Positions 23,426 through 30,648 of a stretch of 64,000 nucleotides of DNA are shown here, one piece after another. A model generated the notes under the pieces. It saw only the letters and a list, made by a program, of their open reading frames with translations. It had not been told where the DNA came from and ran no database searches. Origin of the DNA: a virus. The number at the start of each line of letters is the position of its first letter. Within the stretch, counting starts at the first letter, position 1. The position numbers and the translations under genes are program-made. The DNA is taken from the IMG/VR virus record IMGVR_UViG_3300045283_000397, positions 26,565-90,564 of that record, one strand, 5' to 3'.

Positions 23426-23967
23426 GCGGGCGCCTTCGTCCTGATATTTTGCATGGCGAATTGCACGCAGCGCGCTTGATGCTTGGCATCGTCAAGGGCG
23501 TTGTGATGCATACCCTGGCGCAGAATGGATCGTGGATCGAATTGAACGATTTCGAAAAGGGTGCGTGTGCAGCGCACATTCCAAAATTTCCAAGGCACCA
23601 TGGTACCGACCGCGTGTGCCGCTGCCAGCCACAGCGGCTCATCAAAGTTGGCGCCGTGCGACCATATCTGCTCGGCCCTGGCTTCCCAGAGGAACCATTG
23701 GTGGAATTCCTTTACGACTTCGCTAAGCGCGCGCGGATCGATTAGAAGCGCGGCTTCCGCTTCGCGCGATTGGCGTGACCACCATTCTTTGGTTGCTGTA
23801 TCGACGATGAGGCCGGCTTCAAGGCAGGAAACATAGTCGATATTGCGATAGAATTCAGCACCCGTAATCTTCCCCAATGGATCGAATGCAACCGCCCCGA
23901 TGGAGCGTAGCACGCACCCTGGCCGAGTGCCGTATGTTTCGAGATCGAGCATTACGTTGAGCATCAT
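23422..23967 (-). CDS. DnaQ-like 3'-5' exonuclease (second copy type)
   Basis: 181 residues, DEDDh layout: MLDLETYGTRPG (Asp8, Glu10), WSHGANFDEPLW, and HHNALDDAKHQA. It resembles the single-domain exonucleases of the Rv2179c/DUF5051 type that degrade short RNA or DNA. The start overlaps the membrane-protein stop as ATGA; GGAGG lies just upstream, so ATG 23964 is also possible. Confidence 0.85.
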   Translation of the reverse strand: MMLNVMLDLETYGTRPGCVLRSIGAVAFDPLGKITGAEFYRNIDYVSCLEAGLIVDTATKEWWSRQSREAEAALLIDPRALSEVVKEFHQWFLWEARAEQIWSHGANFDEPLWLAAAHAVGTMVPWKFWNVRCTRTLFEIVQFDPRSILRQGMHHNALDDAKHQARCVQFAMQNIRTKAPA

Positions 23968-24065
23968 ATCCTCCGCCCCGCCCACACCAGCGCCGCGACA
24001 ATCGCCAGCGCTAGCGCGCCCTGGGCCGCCTGGCCCAGGTCCATATACATCGGCCCCGTCATCAT
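23964..24065 (-). CDS. Single-span membrane protein, 33 aa
   Basis: MMTGPMYMDLGQAAQGALAL with a following hydrophobic run (AIVAALVWAG) and basic end (RRI). Exactly fills the gap between the ThyA-family gene and the exonuclease, with ATGA at both junctions. Confidence 0.55.
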   Translation of the reverse strand: MMTGPMYMDLGQAAQGALALAIVAALVWAGRRI

Positions 24066-25180
24066 GACGCCACCATCTCCGGCTTGCGCATCCGGCGCTC
24101 GAACCACTCGCGGCATGCAAGGCGCCAATCCGTCGCTGCTATTTCTGTGGTAAGCGCCAAGGCTTCATTGCGGTGGCCCAACCTCCACAGCCGCATGCAG
24201 ACGGCCATGGGCCAGACCGTGCGCGAGAGGAACATATTGCGGAACCCCCAATTTGGCGCGCAAGGCTCTGGGTCAATAACGTGTAGGTCGTCCAACATTT
24301 CCATCAAGCGCATCAGCTCCCGGTCAAAGCTCTCGGGCTCGTCCACCAGCGCCATCGGCGCCACCCCGGCCGTGGCGTAGCCGTTGCCCGCTAGCGCGAG
24401 AGGCAAGCCGAGGGCGCGCAGCGCGCTGACCGGGGTGCCCTTGGGTGCGCCCGCGCGTCGCGCCAAGCGCTCCAGTTCGATCACGTAGATATGTAGGTTC
24501 CAGCTAACCATGGTCAATGTGCCCACCTGCACTCCGATCATGGCGGCTAGGTATTCGAGCAAAATTGCAAAATGAACGGAATTCGCGCCCGCAAGCCCAA
24601 ACAAAAAATCATGGCTGCGGCTGGTGGTCATCATATGCAGCGCATCGTCACGCACGCGCAAATTTATCATGAGATTACAGGGCCTATCGCGCCACTCGCC
24701 CTTGAGATCGTTGGCACCGATGGTATACCTATCGTAGACGTCGGCAGCGGCGATATCTGATGCATCCCACATCTGGATTACGGCCTGGCGATCCCCCCGG
24801 TTACGGCGCAGCTTCTCGATGCAGACGGCTAGCTGGTCGTAGCCGAAGTGCGTCCTCCACCTTTGTCCATAGCCGCCATGGATGTTGCCGTCGGGCTCGG
24901 CAAAGCGCGCGCCGAAGTCGCTGATGTAATTGTTGAGCAGAGCCGCGTCCGAGCGCCCCGCCAGCATGGCCGCCGCCTCTATGAGGTGGAATGCAGGATT
25001 GGCATCCCTCACCGCATTGAACAGCACGCACTCGCGCGGGCGCGCATATACGGTGGCCACCGGCCCCGGCGCCACCAGCACCGGCCCGTTGCGGGACGCC
25101 TCCTGGCTCCCGTGCTGGAGCAGATAGTCCACGCCCAGGGGCAGCGCCTCGGCGACATTGACCGCGTGTATTACGTGCAC
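24062..25180 (-). CDS. Thymidylate synthase / deoxynucleotide hydroxymethylase family enzyme
   Basis: 372 residues of the ThyA fold. Visible: catalytic Cys168 in DRPCNLMINLRV, SRSHDFLFGLAGANSVHF (Arg-Ser at 188-189, Asn200) and LHIY at 229-232. The family makes dTMP or the 5-hydroxymethyl form from dUMP or dCMP; sequence alone does not decide. An HMUDK-helical gene and a TAGT-like glycosyltransferase nearby favour a dUMP hydroxymethylase (inference). The start is a GTG overlapping the previous gene. Confidence 0.82.
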   Translation of the reverse strand: MHVIHAVNVAEALPLGVDYLLQHGSQEASRNGPVLVAPGPVATVYARPRECVLFNAVRDANPAFHLIEAAAMLAGRSDAALLNNYISDFGARFAEPDGNIHGGYGQRWRTHFGYDQLAVCIEKLRRNRGDRQAVIQMWDASDIAAADVYDRYTIGANDLKGEWRDRPCNLMINLRVRDDALHMMTTSRSHDFLFGLAGANSVHFAILLEYLAAMIGVQVGTLTMVSWNLHIYVIELERLARRAGAPKGTPVSALRALGLPLALAGNGYATAGVAPMALVDEPESFDRELMRLMEMLDDLHVIDPEPCAPNWGFRNMFLSRTVWPMAVCMRLWRLGHRNEALALTTEIAATDWRLACREWFERRMRKPEMVAS

Positions 25181-25383
25181 TCGCGTGTCTCCGCGCTGGG
25201 ATGGGCCGTGACAAAGGCGTCGCGCTCCTCCCGGATGGCAAAGCCCCAGGTCCTAACGCGCGTGGAGAATACGACTGAGAGGTGCTTCCCCGGCACGCGC
25301 TCGGGCCGCACCTTGGTGCTGGATGTAGCGCAGAAGGGGTAGCGGTGTTTACGCTCTTCCCAAAATGTATGTGCTTTTCCCAT
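25171..25383 (-). CDS. Hypothetical protein, 70 aa
   Basis: MGKAHTFWEERKHRYPFCAT; basic, compact. A TTTACT box lies about 31 bases upstream of this ATG, so it may be read from a nearly leaderless transcript; another ATG exists at 25395. Ends inside the start of the ThyA-family gene. Confidence 0.55.
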   Translation of the reverse strand: MGKAHTFWEERKHRYPFCATSSTKVRPERVPGKHLSVVFSTRVRTWGFAIREERDAFVTAHPSAETRECT

Positions 25384-25426
25384 GGGCACTACCATGGGCC
25401 CGCGCGCAGGCGCAGTAAAGCGTGGA

Positions 25427-25453
25427 GGCCCGCCAGCGCTAGCTGGTCGGGCC
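25427..25453. terminator. Strong GC hairpin between transcription units
   Basis: GGCCCG CCAGC pairs with GCTGG CGGGCC across a 4-base loop with a single bulged T. It lies in the only gap between the 211-aa gene and the 70-aa gene. No U-tract follows on the minus strand, so Rho-independent termination is uncertain. Confidence 0.45.
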
Positions 25454-25487
25454 CCCTACAGTCCAGCAACTCTGTGGGGGGACGGGG

Positions 25488-26123
25488 TTACTCGACCGCG
25501 ACGTATCCCTTCTCCACGTCCCAGCGCAGGCAGCCCAGCGCCACCGAGCGCCCGAGCTTCTCGCACAGCGTGGCGACCTTTATGCCGGTGCGGTAGGCGG
25601 CGAACCATTCGTGCGCCTTGGTGCCCTCGCGCTTGGGGTTGCCCTCCGCCAGAACGGTGATCTTGGCCTCGTCGCCGTAGGCCGGCGCGCGTCCGCGCCG
25701 CCCGCTTCCATTGCCTTCCTTCTTCGCCTTCTTAGCCTTGGCCATCTGGCCCTCCTTGCTTTCTGCCGGGGCCGGATATGCCTGCGGCGGTTCCTGCGGT
25801 ACAGTGGGTGGCTCGGCCGGGGTCACCCGCATGGCCTCGGCTTGGTCTTGTAACACCTCTTCGCAGAGGCGCTCGGCGCGCGGGTCGGCACGCAACCTAG
25901 CCAGGCCGGGGCTAATATCGTCCCCCCCGGCGCGGCGCTGGCCCTCCTTGTGGGCCTTCATGCTGCTGGCGATGGCCGCCAGCGACTTCTCGGCGTCGCT
26001 GCGGTCCTTGAAGCAGCGCCGCTCGCGATAGTGCGTCAATCCCGCGAGTTGCGCGTCGGCAACCAAAGTGTTGTAGGCGCGCAGCATCTGCTGGATGGTC
26101 ATCTCGCTATAGTCGGTCTTCAT
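25488..26123 (-). CDS. Hypothetical protein, 211 aa
   Basis: N-terminal helical domain (MTIQQMLRAYNTLVADAQLA), a Pro/Ala and Lys-rich linker (AKAKKAKKEGNGSGRRGRAP), and a C-terminal domain (KITVLAEGNPKREGTKAHEW) with a possible HTH (GIKVATLCEKLG). Start set by the leader CAGGAGAGAACTGGGCA directly before the ATG. Possibly DNA-binding; not recognised. Confidence 0.65.
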   Translation of the reverse strand: MKTDYSEMTIQQMLRAYNTLVADAQLAGLTHYRERRCFKDRSDAEKSLAAIASSMKAHKEGQRRAGGDDISPGLARLRADPRAERLCEEVLQDQAEAMRVTPAEPPTVPQEPPQAYPAPAESKEGQMAKAKKAKKEGNGSGRRGRAPAYGDEAKITVLAEGNPKREGTKAHEWFAAYRTGIKVATLCEKLGRSVALGCLRWDVEKGYVAVE

Positions 26124-26205
26124 TGCCCAGTTCTCTCCTGATAGTGGTTTATTAGTATTCAACCTCTAACCCATCTCTTGGAGAATGTAAAGGGGGTCCG
26201 CGAAA

Positions 26206-27012
26206 TTATTTTCTTCCGTCTTCGGCTGCTTTTTTCCAGGCCACGGTGACTTCGGTGCGAGTGCCGAAGCCTTCGGCGTCTGTTTTATTGGCCTTTTGGC
26301 GTAATTTTACATAACCGGGGTGAAGTTCTACTAGGCGCTGAGCGCTGGCTTCGTGCAGCGCATGGGTGCGCCAGAGCGAGCATCCCCCCGGCGCATTGGT
26401 CTGTCCCTGATCGTTGGCCCAGTAGCAGAGATTGGCATTGCCCAGACCCGCGCGCAATAGCTGGAGCTGTACGTCGAAGTCTTCCATGACCGGGAGGCGG
26501 TCATGTTCGCAGGCCAAGAATTCCTTGGTGCGATAGACGAGCACACGCATCACGCGCGTGTCGCGCAGCACCAAGTCCTCCGGCGTGCCCACGCCGTGCC
26601 GATTGTTGCCTTCGCGGCTGCTCACCCCTGCCGAAGCCACCTCGGCCAAGCAATCCAGCAGCGCCGCCAGCATTTGTTCCATATCACCCCAGGCCACGGG
26701 GCGCAGGTGCCAGCTCTCGTTAGATTTCCTTACAAAAAAGCGCACGTCGTCGTCCATCATCAGGAAAGCATCCTGCCCCTGGCCGCTGGCCATTTCGCCA
26801 ATGATGCGTCTCTTCTCACCGATAGACCTATATCCGATTCCTTCTACCGTCACGCCTTTAATAGAGTTATTGGCCAATTTGTTCTTGTATCGGGCGACTT
26901 CGTCTCCCGGCACGACCAATATGGTGCGCGCGCGCAGCCCTGGTCCCATATCTGCGAGCGGGCCGTGTGGGATGAGCGCGGCGCGCCCCCGGCTGGGGAT
27001 GTAGATCTTCAT
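26206..27012 (-). CDS. TAGT-like glycosyltransferase (DNA base modification)
   Basis: 268 residues starting MKIYIPSRGRA, then the GT-A nucleotide-sugar site LMMDDDVRFF (DDD at 87-89) and a later acidic motif DRLPVMEDFDVQ. This layout matches the TET-associated glycosyltransferase family described from comparative genomics of phage and eukaryotic base-modification systems, which act on hydroxymethylated bases. Beside a GIY-YIG gene and the HMUDK-helical gene. The acceptor base is not known. Confidence 0.75.
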   Translation of the reverse strand: MKIYIPSRGRAALIPHGPLADMGPGLRARTILVVPGDEVARYKNKLANNSIKGVTVEGIGYRSIGEKRRIIGEMASGQGQDAFLMMDDDVRFFVRKSNESWHLRPVAWGDMEQMLAALLDCLAEVASAGVSSREGNNRHGVGTPEDLVLRDTRVMRVLVYRTKEFLACEHDRLPVMEDFDVQLQLLRAGLGNANLCYWANDQGQTNAPGGCSLWRTHALHEASAQRLVELHPGYVKLRQKANKTDAEGFGTRTEVTVAWKKAAEDGRK

Positions 27013-27737
27013 GATTTTCTTCGAATACGTTTACCAAGCCCTTGTTTCTTAGCTCTTCGAGAAGCTGCGGCGCGCTTCTCCGGCGTCCAAGCACTCCGTT
27101 GTTTTTCACGCGTTTCCAAGCTGGCCTTGCGCCCAGTGTTTAATATGCGTATGCGCCTGCTTTGTTCTCGACGCCGCTTAGGTGTCCATGCTGCACGCTG
27201 CTTGGCACGTGTTTCTTTACTAAACTTGATACCGCGCCTTTTCTCTCCGGCTATGGCTGCTTTAATAAGGAAACTCGCCACAGATTCTGCCGACCAAGTT
27301 TTACGGCCGAATTTACCTTTGGCGTGTTGTTTCTTAACTCGTCGTGATCGGCGTTTTATTTCTTCGGGATCTGCTGCAATTTGCAAAGCAGCTACGCTCA
27401 TTTTAATTTTTGTTTCTTCAGTATGTTTAGACCCTTTGGGGGTACCAGCATTGGGTTGGACATTTAATAAAGGGCCATCATAATTATCCAACCACCATTG
27501 TTCCCTGATGTCCAATTCGGACTCAGGGCAAAGTTCCATTATTTTATATTGCCAGTCCTTTGGATTGGTGCTGTTCCAAGCGTCTAATAATTTCTTGCTA
27601 TGGTGCCATGGCCGTTTGAGCATGGCCCGATGATATGAAAATCTGTTCTCTATCCACACTGACCCACCAATATATGCCATTTTGGTCAGCACATGGATCA
27701 GGGCATATATGCCGCAACTCTTTTTAGGCCTGGCCAT
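27009..27737 (-). CDS. GIY-YIG homing endonuclease with NUMOD3 repeats
   Basis: N-terminal CGIYALIHVLTKMAYIGGS, then NUMOD3-like repeats (KHTEETKIKMSVAALQIA, KFSKETRAKQRAAWT, KASLETREKQRSAW). It overlaps both neighbours (14 bases with the HMUDK-helical gene, 4 with the glycosyltransferase), so it has inserted precisely between two base-modification genes. Richer in A+T than its neighbours. Confidence 0.88.
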   Translation of the reverse strand: MARPKKSCGIYALIHVLTKMAYIGGSVWIENRFSYHRAMLKRPWHHSKKLLDAWNSTNPKDWQYKIMELCPESELDIREQWWLDNYDGPLLNVQPNAGTPKGSKHTEETKIKMSVAALQIAADPEEIKRRSRRVKKQHAKGKFGRKTWSAESVASFLIKAAIAGEKRRGIKFSKETRAKQRAAWTPKRRREQSRRIRILNTGRKASLETREKQRSAWTPEKRAAASRRAKKQGLGKRIRRKS

Positions 27738-28605
27738 TCCCTTCGAAAAGGCGCTTGGGCCTCCCCTCCCCTAGTCGCACGCGCTCATATTTGTCGAATT
27801 CGCAATTTAGCGATTGACAGTCTTGACCATGAAATGGCTCGTGTAGCCATTTGCTATTTATCCAGTCTTGCAGCCTGCGCAGCTGCAAGCGCCATTCATC
27901 CTCGCGCCACGCGGCATCCTTTGGCCTATTCAAAATCCTATTTAAGCCACGCCTGCTCCCTGGGCCACTGGCAGCGAACGTATACCAGTCCACGGCCTTG
28001 CGCAACGGCTCCACATATTTGCAGTCAGCAATTACTTGCGCGGCCATAAAGCTACCGAGCCCTTGCATCTGGCCCAGCAGCATGTGGTAACTGTTTAGAC
28101 TGTCCCCCGGTTTGGGCCGCAACCTTTCTCGCCCCTGCCAGAGTGGTTGCAACACTTCCACTGTGACATACTCTGCCTTGCTCATCTTGCGCCCATTGGT
28201 GCTGACGATGTAAGCTGGCCCAAAGCACAGTTCACCATACTCCTTGCGCCGCGCCATCACCCTCAAGAACCTCTCAGGCTCCCAAGGCACCGGCCAGCCG
28301 ATCTCCGCCAGCGTCTCCGGCCAATTCACGAATCTTGCAACAACCATCCCGAACCACAAATCCTCATCCCCGGCGTAGGGCTCGCGCCAATTAACCCGGA
28401 TCCATTGCGTCACAGCATCATCCTCGCGTCGAATGTTGCAAAATCTGTAAGAACGTAAGATGATGTCATCCGTCCAAGGCTTCGGCTGCCCCGCCGAGCG
28501 CCTAAGCCTGATGGCCTCGCGTTCAACGGCGAAGGCCAGGAGACGTTCGCGCGGATCGGCAATGGCGCCAATCTTAGTTTCAATCGCTGGCGCGGGCACT
28601 GCCAT
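27724..28605 (-). CDS. HMUDK helical-domain protein (thymine hypermodification)
   Basis: The core, LLAFAVEREAIRLRRSAGQ followed by PWTDDIILRSYRFCNIRRED, matches the helical domain shared by 5-hydroxymethyl-deoxyuridine DNA kinases and the glutamyl/putrescinyl-thymine pyrophosphorylases of phages with hypermodified thymidines. No P-loop kinase is fused, so the pyrophosphorylase side of the family is likelier. Starts at 28665 (ATG), 28605 (ATG) or 28599 (GTG, 7 bases after AAGGAG) are possible. Downstream come the GIY-YIG and TAGT-like genes. Confidence 0.78.
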   Translation of the reverse strand: MAVPAPAIETKIGAIADPRERLLAFAVEREAIRLRRSAGQPKPWTDDIILRSYRFCNIRREDDAVTQWIRVNWREPYAGDEDLWFGMVVARFVNWPETLAEIGWPVPWEPERFLRVMARRKEYGELCFGPAYIVSTNGRKMSKAEYVTVEVLQPLWQGRERLRPKPGDSLNSYHMLLGQMQGLGSFMAAQVIADCKYVEPLRKAVDWYTFAASGPGSRRGLNRILNRPKDAAWREDEWRLQLRRLQDWINSKWLHEPFHGQDCQSLNCEFDKYERVRLGEGRPKRLFEGNGQA

Positions 28606-28807
28606 GCTCCTTGGCGGTCTCGATGGCCCAGCGCGGGGCGCAATAGCGCTTCTCGTTGCGCGCATAAATCACGGCCTTGCGCGGCAGCCAGAGCCGCCAG
28701 CCGTAGTAATCGAACTGGATGGCCCAGTCCGTGCGCTCGTGGGACTCGCCCAGGTAGCGGTATCCCGGCAAACGCTCAGCCACCCGTTTTATCCCCCGCA
28801 TCACCAT
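28580..28807 (-). CDS. Hypothetical protein, 75 aa
   Basis: MVMRGIKRVAERLPGYRYLG, then strand-rich, Trp/Tyr-rich sequence (IQFDYYGWRLWLPRKAVIYA). GGAGAAGG lies 3-10 bases before the ATG. Overlaps both neighbours. Not recognised. Confidence 0.55.
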   Translation of the reverse strand: MVMRGIKRVAERLPGYRYLGESHERTDWAIQFDYYGWRLWLPRKAVIYARNEKRYCAPRWAIETAKEHGSARASD

Positions 28808-29018
28808 TGACCTTCTCCACCGTAATCTTAACCCGGTCCCCTGCATGTATTTCGGGTTTTTCAAACCCGAGATGCAAGCTCTCGTAGCTGCCTTCCAAGT
28901 GCATGTACCAGCCCAACGATTGCTCGCGGAACTTGGCCTCCTCGCCGAAGCCGCTTAGATATATCTTGCGCATCTCCTTGCGTACGCTAAGCACCCGGGT
29001 ATGCGTCACCCATCGCAT
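28776..29018 (-). CDS. Hypothetical beta-rich protein, 80 aa
   Basis: MRWVTHTRVLSVRKEMRKIY ... EIHAGDRVKITVEKVNG: alternating strands suggest a small beta-barrel. Placed three bases after the DUF6745 stop with no clear RBS, so translation is probably coupled. Confidence 0.55.
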   Translation of the reverse strand: MRWVTHTRVLSVRKEMRKIYLSGFGEEAKFREQSLGWYMHLEGSYESLHLGFEKPEIHAGDRVKITVEKVNGDAGDKTGG

Positions 29019-29020
29019 GG

Positions 29021-30292
29021 CTAGGTTTCTACTACGGGAACATATTCCTTGGGAGTAAGACCAAAAGTCCAAGCCGCCGCCTCGTGCGCCTTGGTTATTT
29101 GGGGCGGGACACGTAAAAAATAATGTTTAAAACTGCCGTCGAGTTCGCGTGTCGAGTTAACTACCTCCAGCATTACAATGGGCTCGTCGAAGGGCAGCTC
29201 GCGCCGCCAGAGCGTGCCATAATTCTCATCATAGTCTAGCCGCTTGCCCCCGGCATCGCGGATATAGGCAGCGGCGCCTTTGATTTCGGCCTTGGGCCGA
29301 TACTGATCAATCATTACCCGACGGACCTCGGCATTTCGCTCCTTGTCCACAGCTTCTATGGTGATGGTTTCGGGTTTCTCGATAATTTGCGCAGGCACCC
29401 TAACGCCGTGCACCGCATAAATGGCCCAGCCATCTGGGTAAACGCAAGCCGGCCCTGTGAGTGAGTGCAGGTGACCGCGCTCATCTCGCATTAGTATGTG
29501 GTGACGCTCCGAGACCCAACAGATGTTCTGATGCGGCAAAGCCCAACCGGTACTCTGGGAGAGTTCCCACAACCCTGCCAATTTTTGAGTTTCTGCAACA
29601 AGGCCCAAAGTCTCATAAAAATAGCTATAAAAGGCTAACCAAGAAGCATCATGGGCTCCGTACACGCTGTCCCCCACGCTGGCCCACACGCTGTCCCGCA
29701 CGCTGGCCCACACGCTGTCCCGCACGCTGTCCCGCACGCTGTCCCCCACGCTGGCCCACACGCTGGCCCACACGCTGGCCCACACGCTGTCCCCCACGCT
29801 GGCCCACACGCTGTCCCGCACGCTGGCCCGCACGCTGTCCCCCACGCTGTCCCGCACGCTGTCCCGCACGCTGTCCCGCACGCTGGCCCGCACGCTGGCC
29901 CACACGCTGTCCCGCACGCTGGCCCGCACGCTGGCCCACACGCTGTCCCACACGCTGGCCCCCACGCTGGTCCCCACGCTGGTCCCCACGCTGTCCCGCA
30001 CGCTGGCCCACACGCTGGTCCCCACGCTGTCCCGCACGCTGTCCCCCACGCTGTCCCATTCCCGGTCAAGGATGATGGCCCGGGTTAACCCCTGTGAAAG
30101 CGGCGACCCACACCAAATTATCTTGCGCGGGGGTTTAAGTCCCCCTTGTCGATAAGTCTCGTAAATAGCGGCCTCGGCCCTGGGACGATTGGCCACATCA
30201 GTACAGAGTCCAATTTTGGTCCAGTGCTCTACAAACTCGGGGAAGCGCGCAATTTGTTTGGGCGTGAGGCGCTCGATCTTAGTCCGCGACAT
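29021..30292 (-). CDS. DUF6745-like protein with 33 tandem tetrapeptide repeats
   Basis: 423 residues. The N-terminal 78 residues (TPKQIARFPEFVEHWTKIGL) and the C-terminal part (WALPHQNICWVSERHHILMR, GGKRLDYDENYGTLWRRELP) resemble DUF6745 proteins, found in many bacteria and of unknown function. Residues 79-210 are 33 copies of (W/R/G)(D/A/T)SV, probably a regular solenoid or helix. It is paired with the 104-aa gene immediately upstream, a neighbour I recall as common for this family. Confidence 0.78.
   Translation of the reverse strand: MSRTKIERLTPKQIARFPEFVEHWTKIGLCTDVANRPRAEAAIYETYRQGGLKPPRKIIWCGSPLSQGLTRAIILDREWDSVGDSVRDSVGTSVWASVRDSVGTSVGTSVGASVWDSVWASVRASVRDSVWASVRASVRDSVRDSVRDSVGDSVRASVRDSVWASVGDSVWASVWASVWASVGDSVRDSVRDSVWASVRDSVWASVGDSVYGAHDASWLAFYSYFYETLGLVAETQKLAGLWELSQSTGWALPHQNICWVSERHHILMRDERGHLHSLTGPACVYPDGWAIYAVHGVRVPAQIIEKPETITIEAVDKERNAEVRRVMIDQYRPKAEIKGAAAYIRDAGGKRLDYDENYGTLWRRELPFDEPIVMLEVVNSTRELDGSFKHYFLRVPPQITKAHEAAAWTFGLTPKEYVPVVET
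29663..30058. repeat. 12-bp tandem repeat array, 33 units
   Basis: Imperfect 12-bp units such as CACGCTGTCCCG and CACGCTGGCCCA on the plus strand, in frame with the DUF6745-like gene. Because the unit is a multiple of three, all six frames stay largely open here; only the minus-strand frame continues into recognisable flanking domains. Copy number could vary by slippage. Confidence 0.9.
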
Positions 30293-30593
30293 TGCGAATG
30301 GCCTCCGGCGAGTATTCGCGCTGACGGATCACCAGGTAATTACCCGGCGGCACCAGCACCGTGGAATGCTCATCATGCTCCAGCGCTACCGAGCTATCAC
30401 CCGACACATACATAAAGATGGCCGCGAGCTTCGGATCGCTGAACAGTGCAGCTCGATCATCCTTGATGGCATGGGCATGTCCGGTTGCTTCGCCATGGGC
30501 CAGTACTGCGCGGCCATTCTCACGTTCGACGGCCACGAGGCCTTTGGGCAGAGCTTTTACCGGAATTACCAGAACGTCGCCTTGACGATACAT
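30279..30593 (-). CDS. Small protein paired with DUF6745-like gene, 104 aa
   Basis: MYRQGDVLVIPVKALPKGLV, then a His-rich GEATGHAHAI and YVSGDSSVALEHDEHSTVLV: beta-rich with a His/Asp/Glu cluster, like a small cupin or metal site. Overlaps the DUF6745-like gene by 14 bases. GGAG 7 bases before the ATG; a 14-bp palindrome lies upstream, so the pair may be regulated together. Confidence 0.7.
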   Translation of the reverse strand: MYRQGDVLVIPVKALPKGLVAVERENGRAVLAHGEATGHAHAIKDDRAALFSDPKLAAIFMYVSGDSSVALEHDEHSTVLVPPGNYLVIRQREYSPEAIRNVAD

Positions 30594-30620
30594 AGTCCAT
30601 CTCCTTTATTGTAGATTAAC

Positions 30621-30634
30621 TTAGTTTAAACTAA
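30621..30634. promoter_or_regulatory. 14-bp palindrome, operator-like
   Basis: TTAGTTTAAACTAA, a perfect palindrome 28 bases upstream of the start of the 104-aa gene and inside the gap after the second helicase gene. AT-rich and symmetrical, as expected for a dimeric repressor site. No matching regulator identified. Confidence 0.5.
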
Positions 30635-30648
30635 AATGTAGGCGCAAG

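Noticed and set aside
29663-30058. Possible CRISPR-like repeat array.
   Set aside because: Units are 12 bp with no spacers and all lie within one protein-coding frame; no cas genes are present.
29650-30070. Long open frames in several other frames and on the plus strand (His-Ala-Val-Pro type repeats).
   Set aside because: They are by-products of the 12-bp repeat; none continues into a recognisable domain, while the minus-strand frame does.
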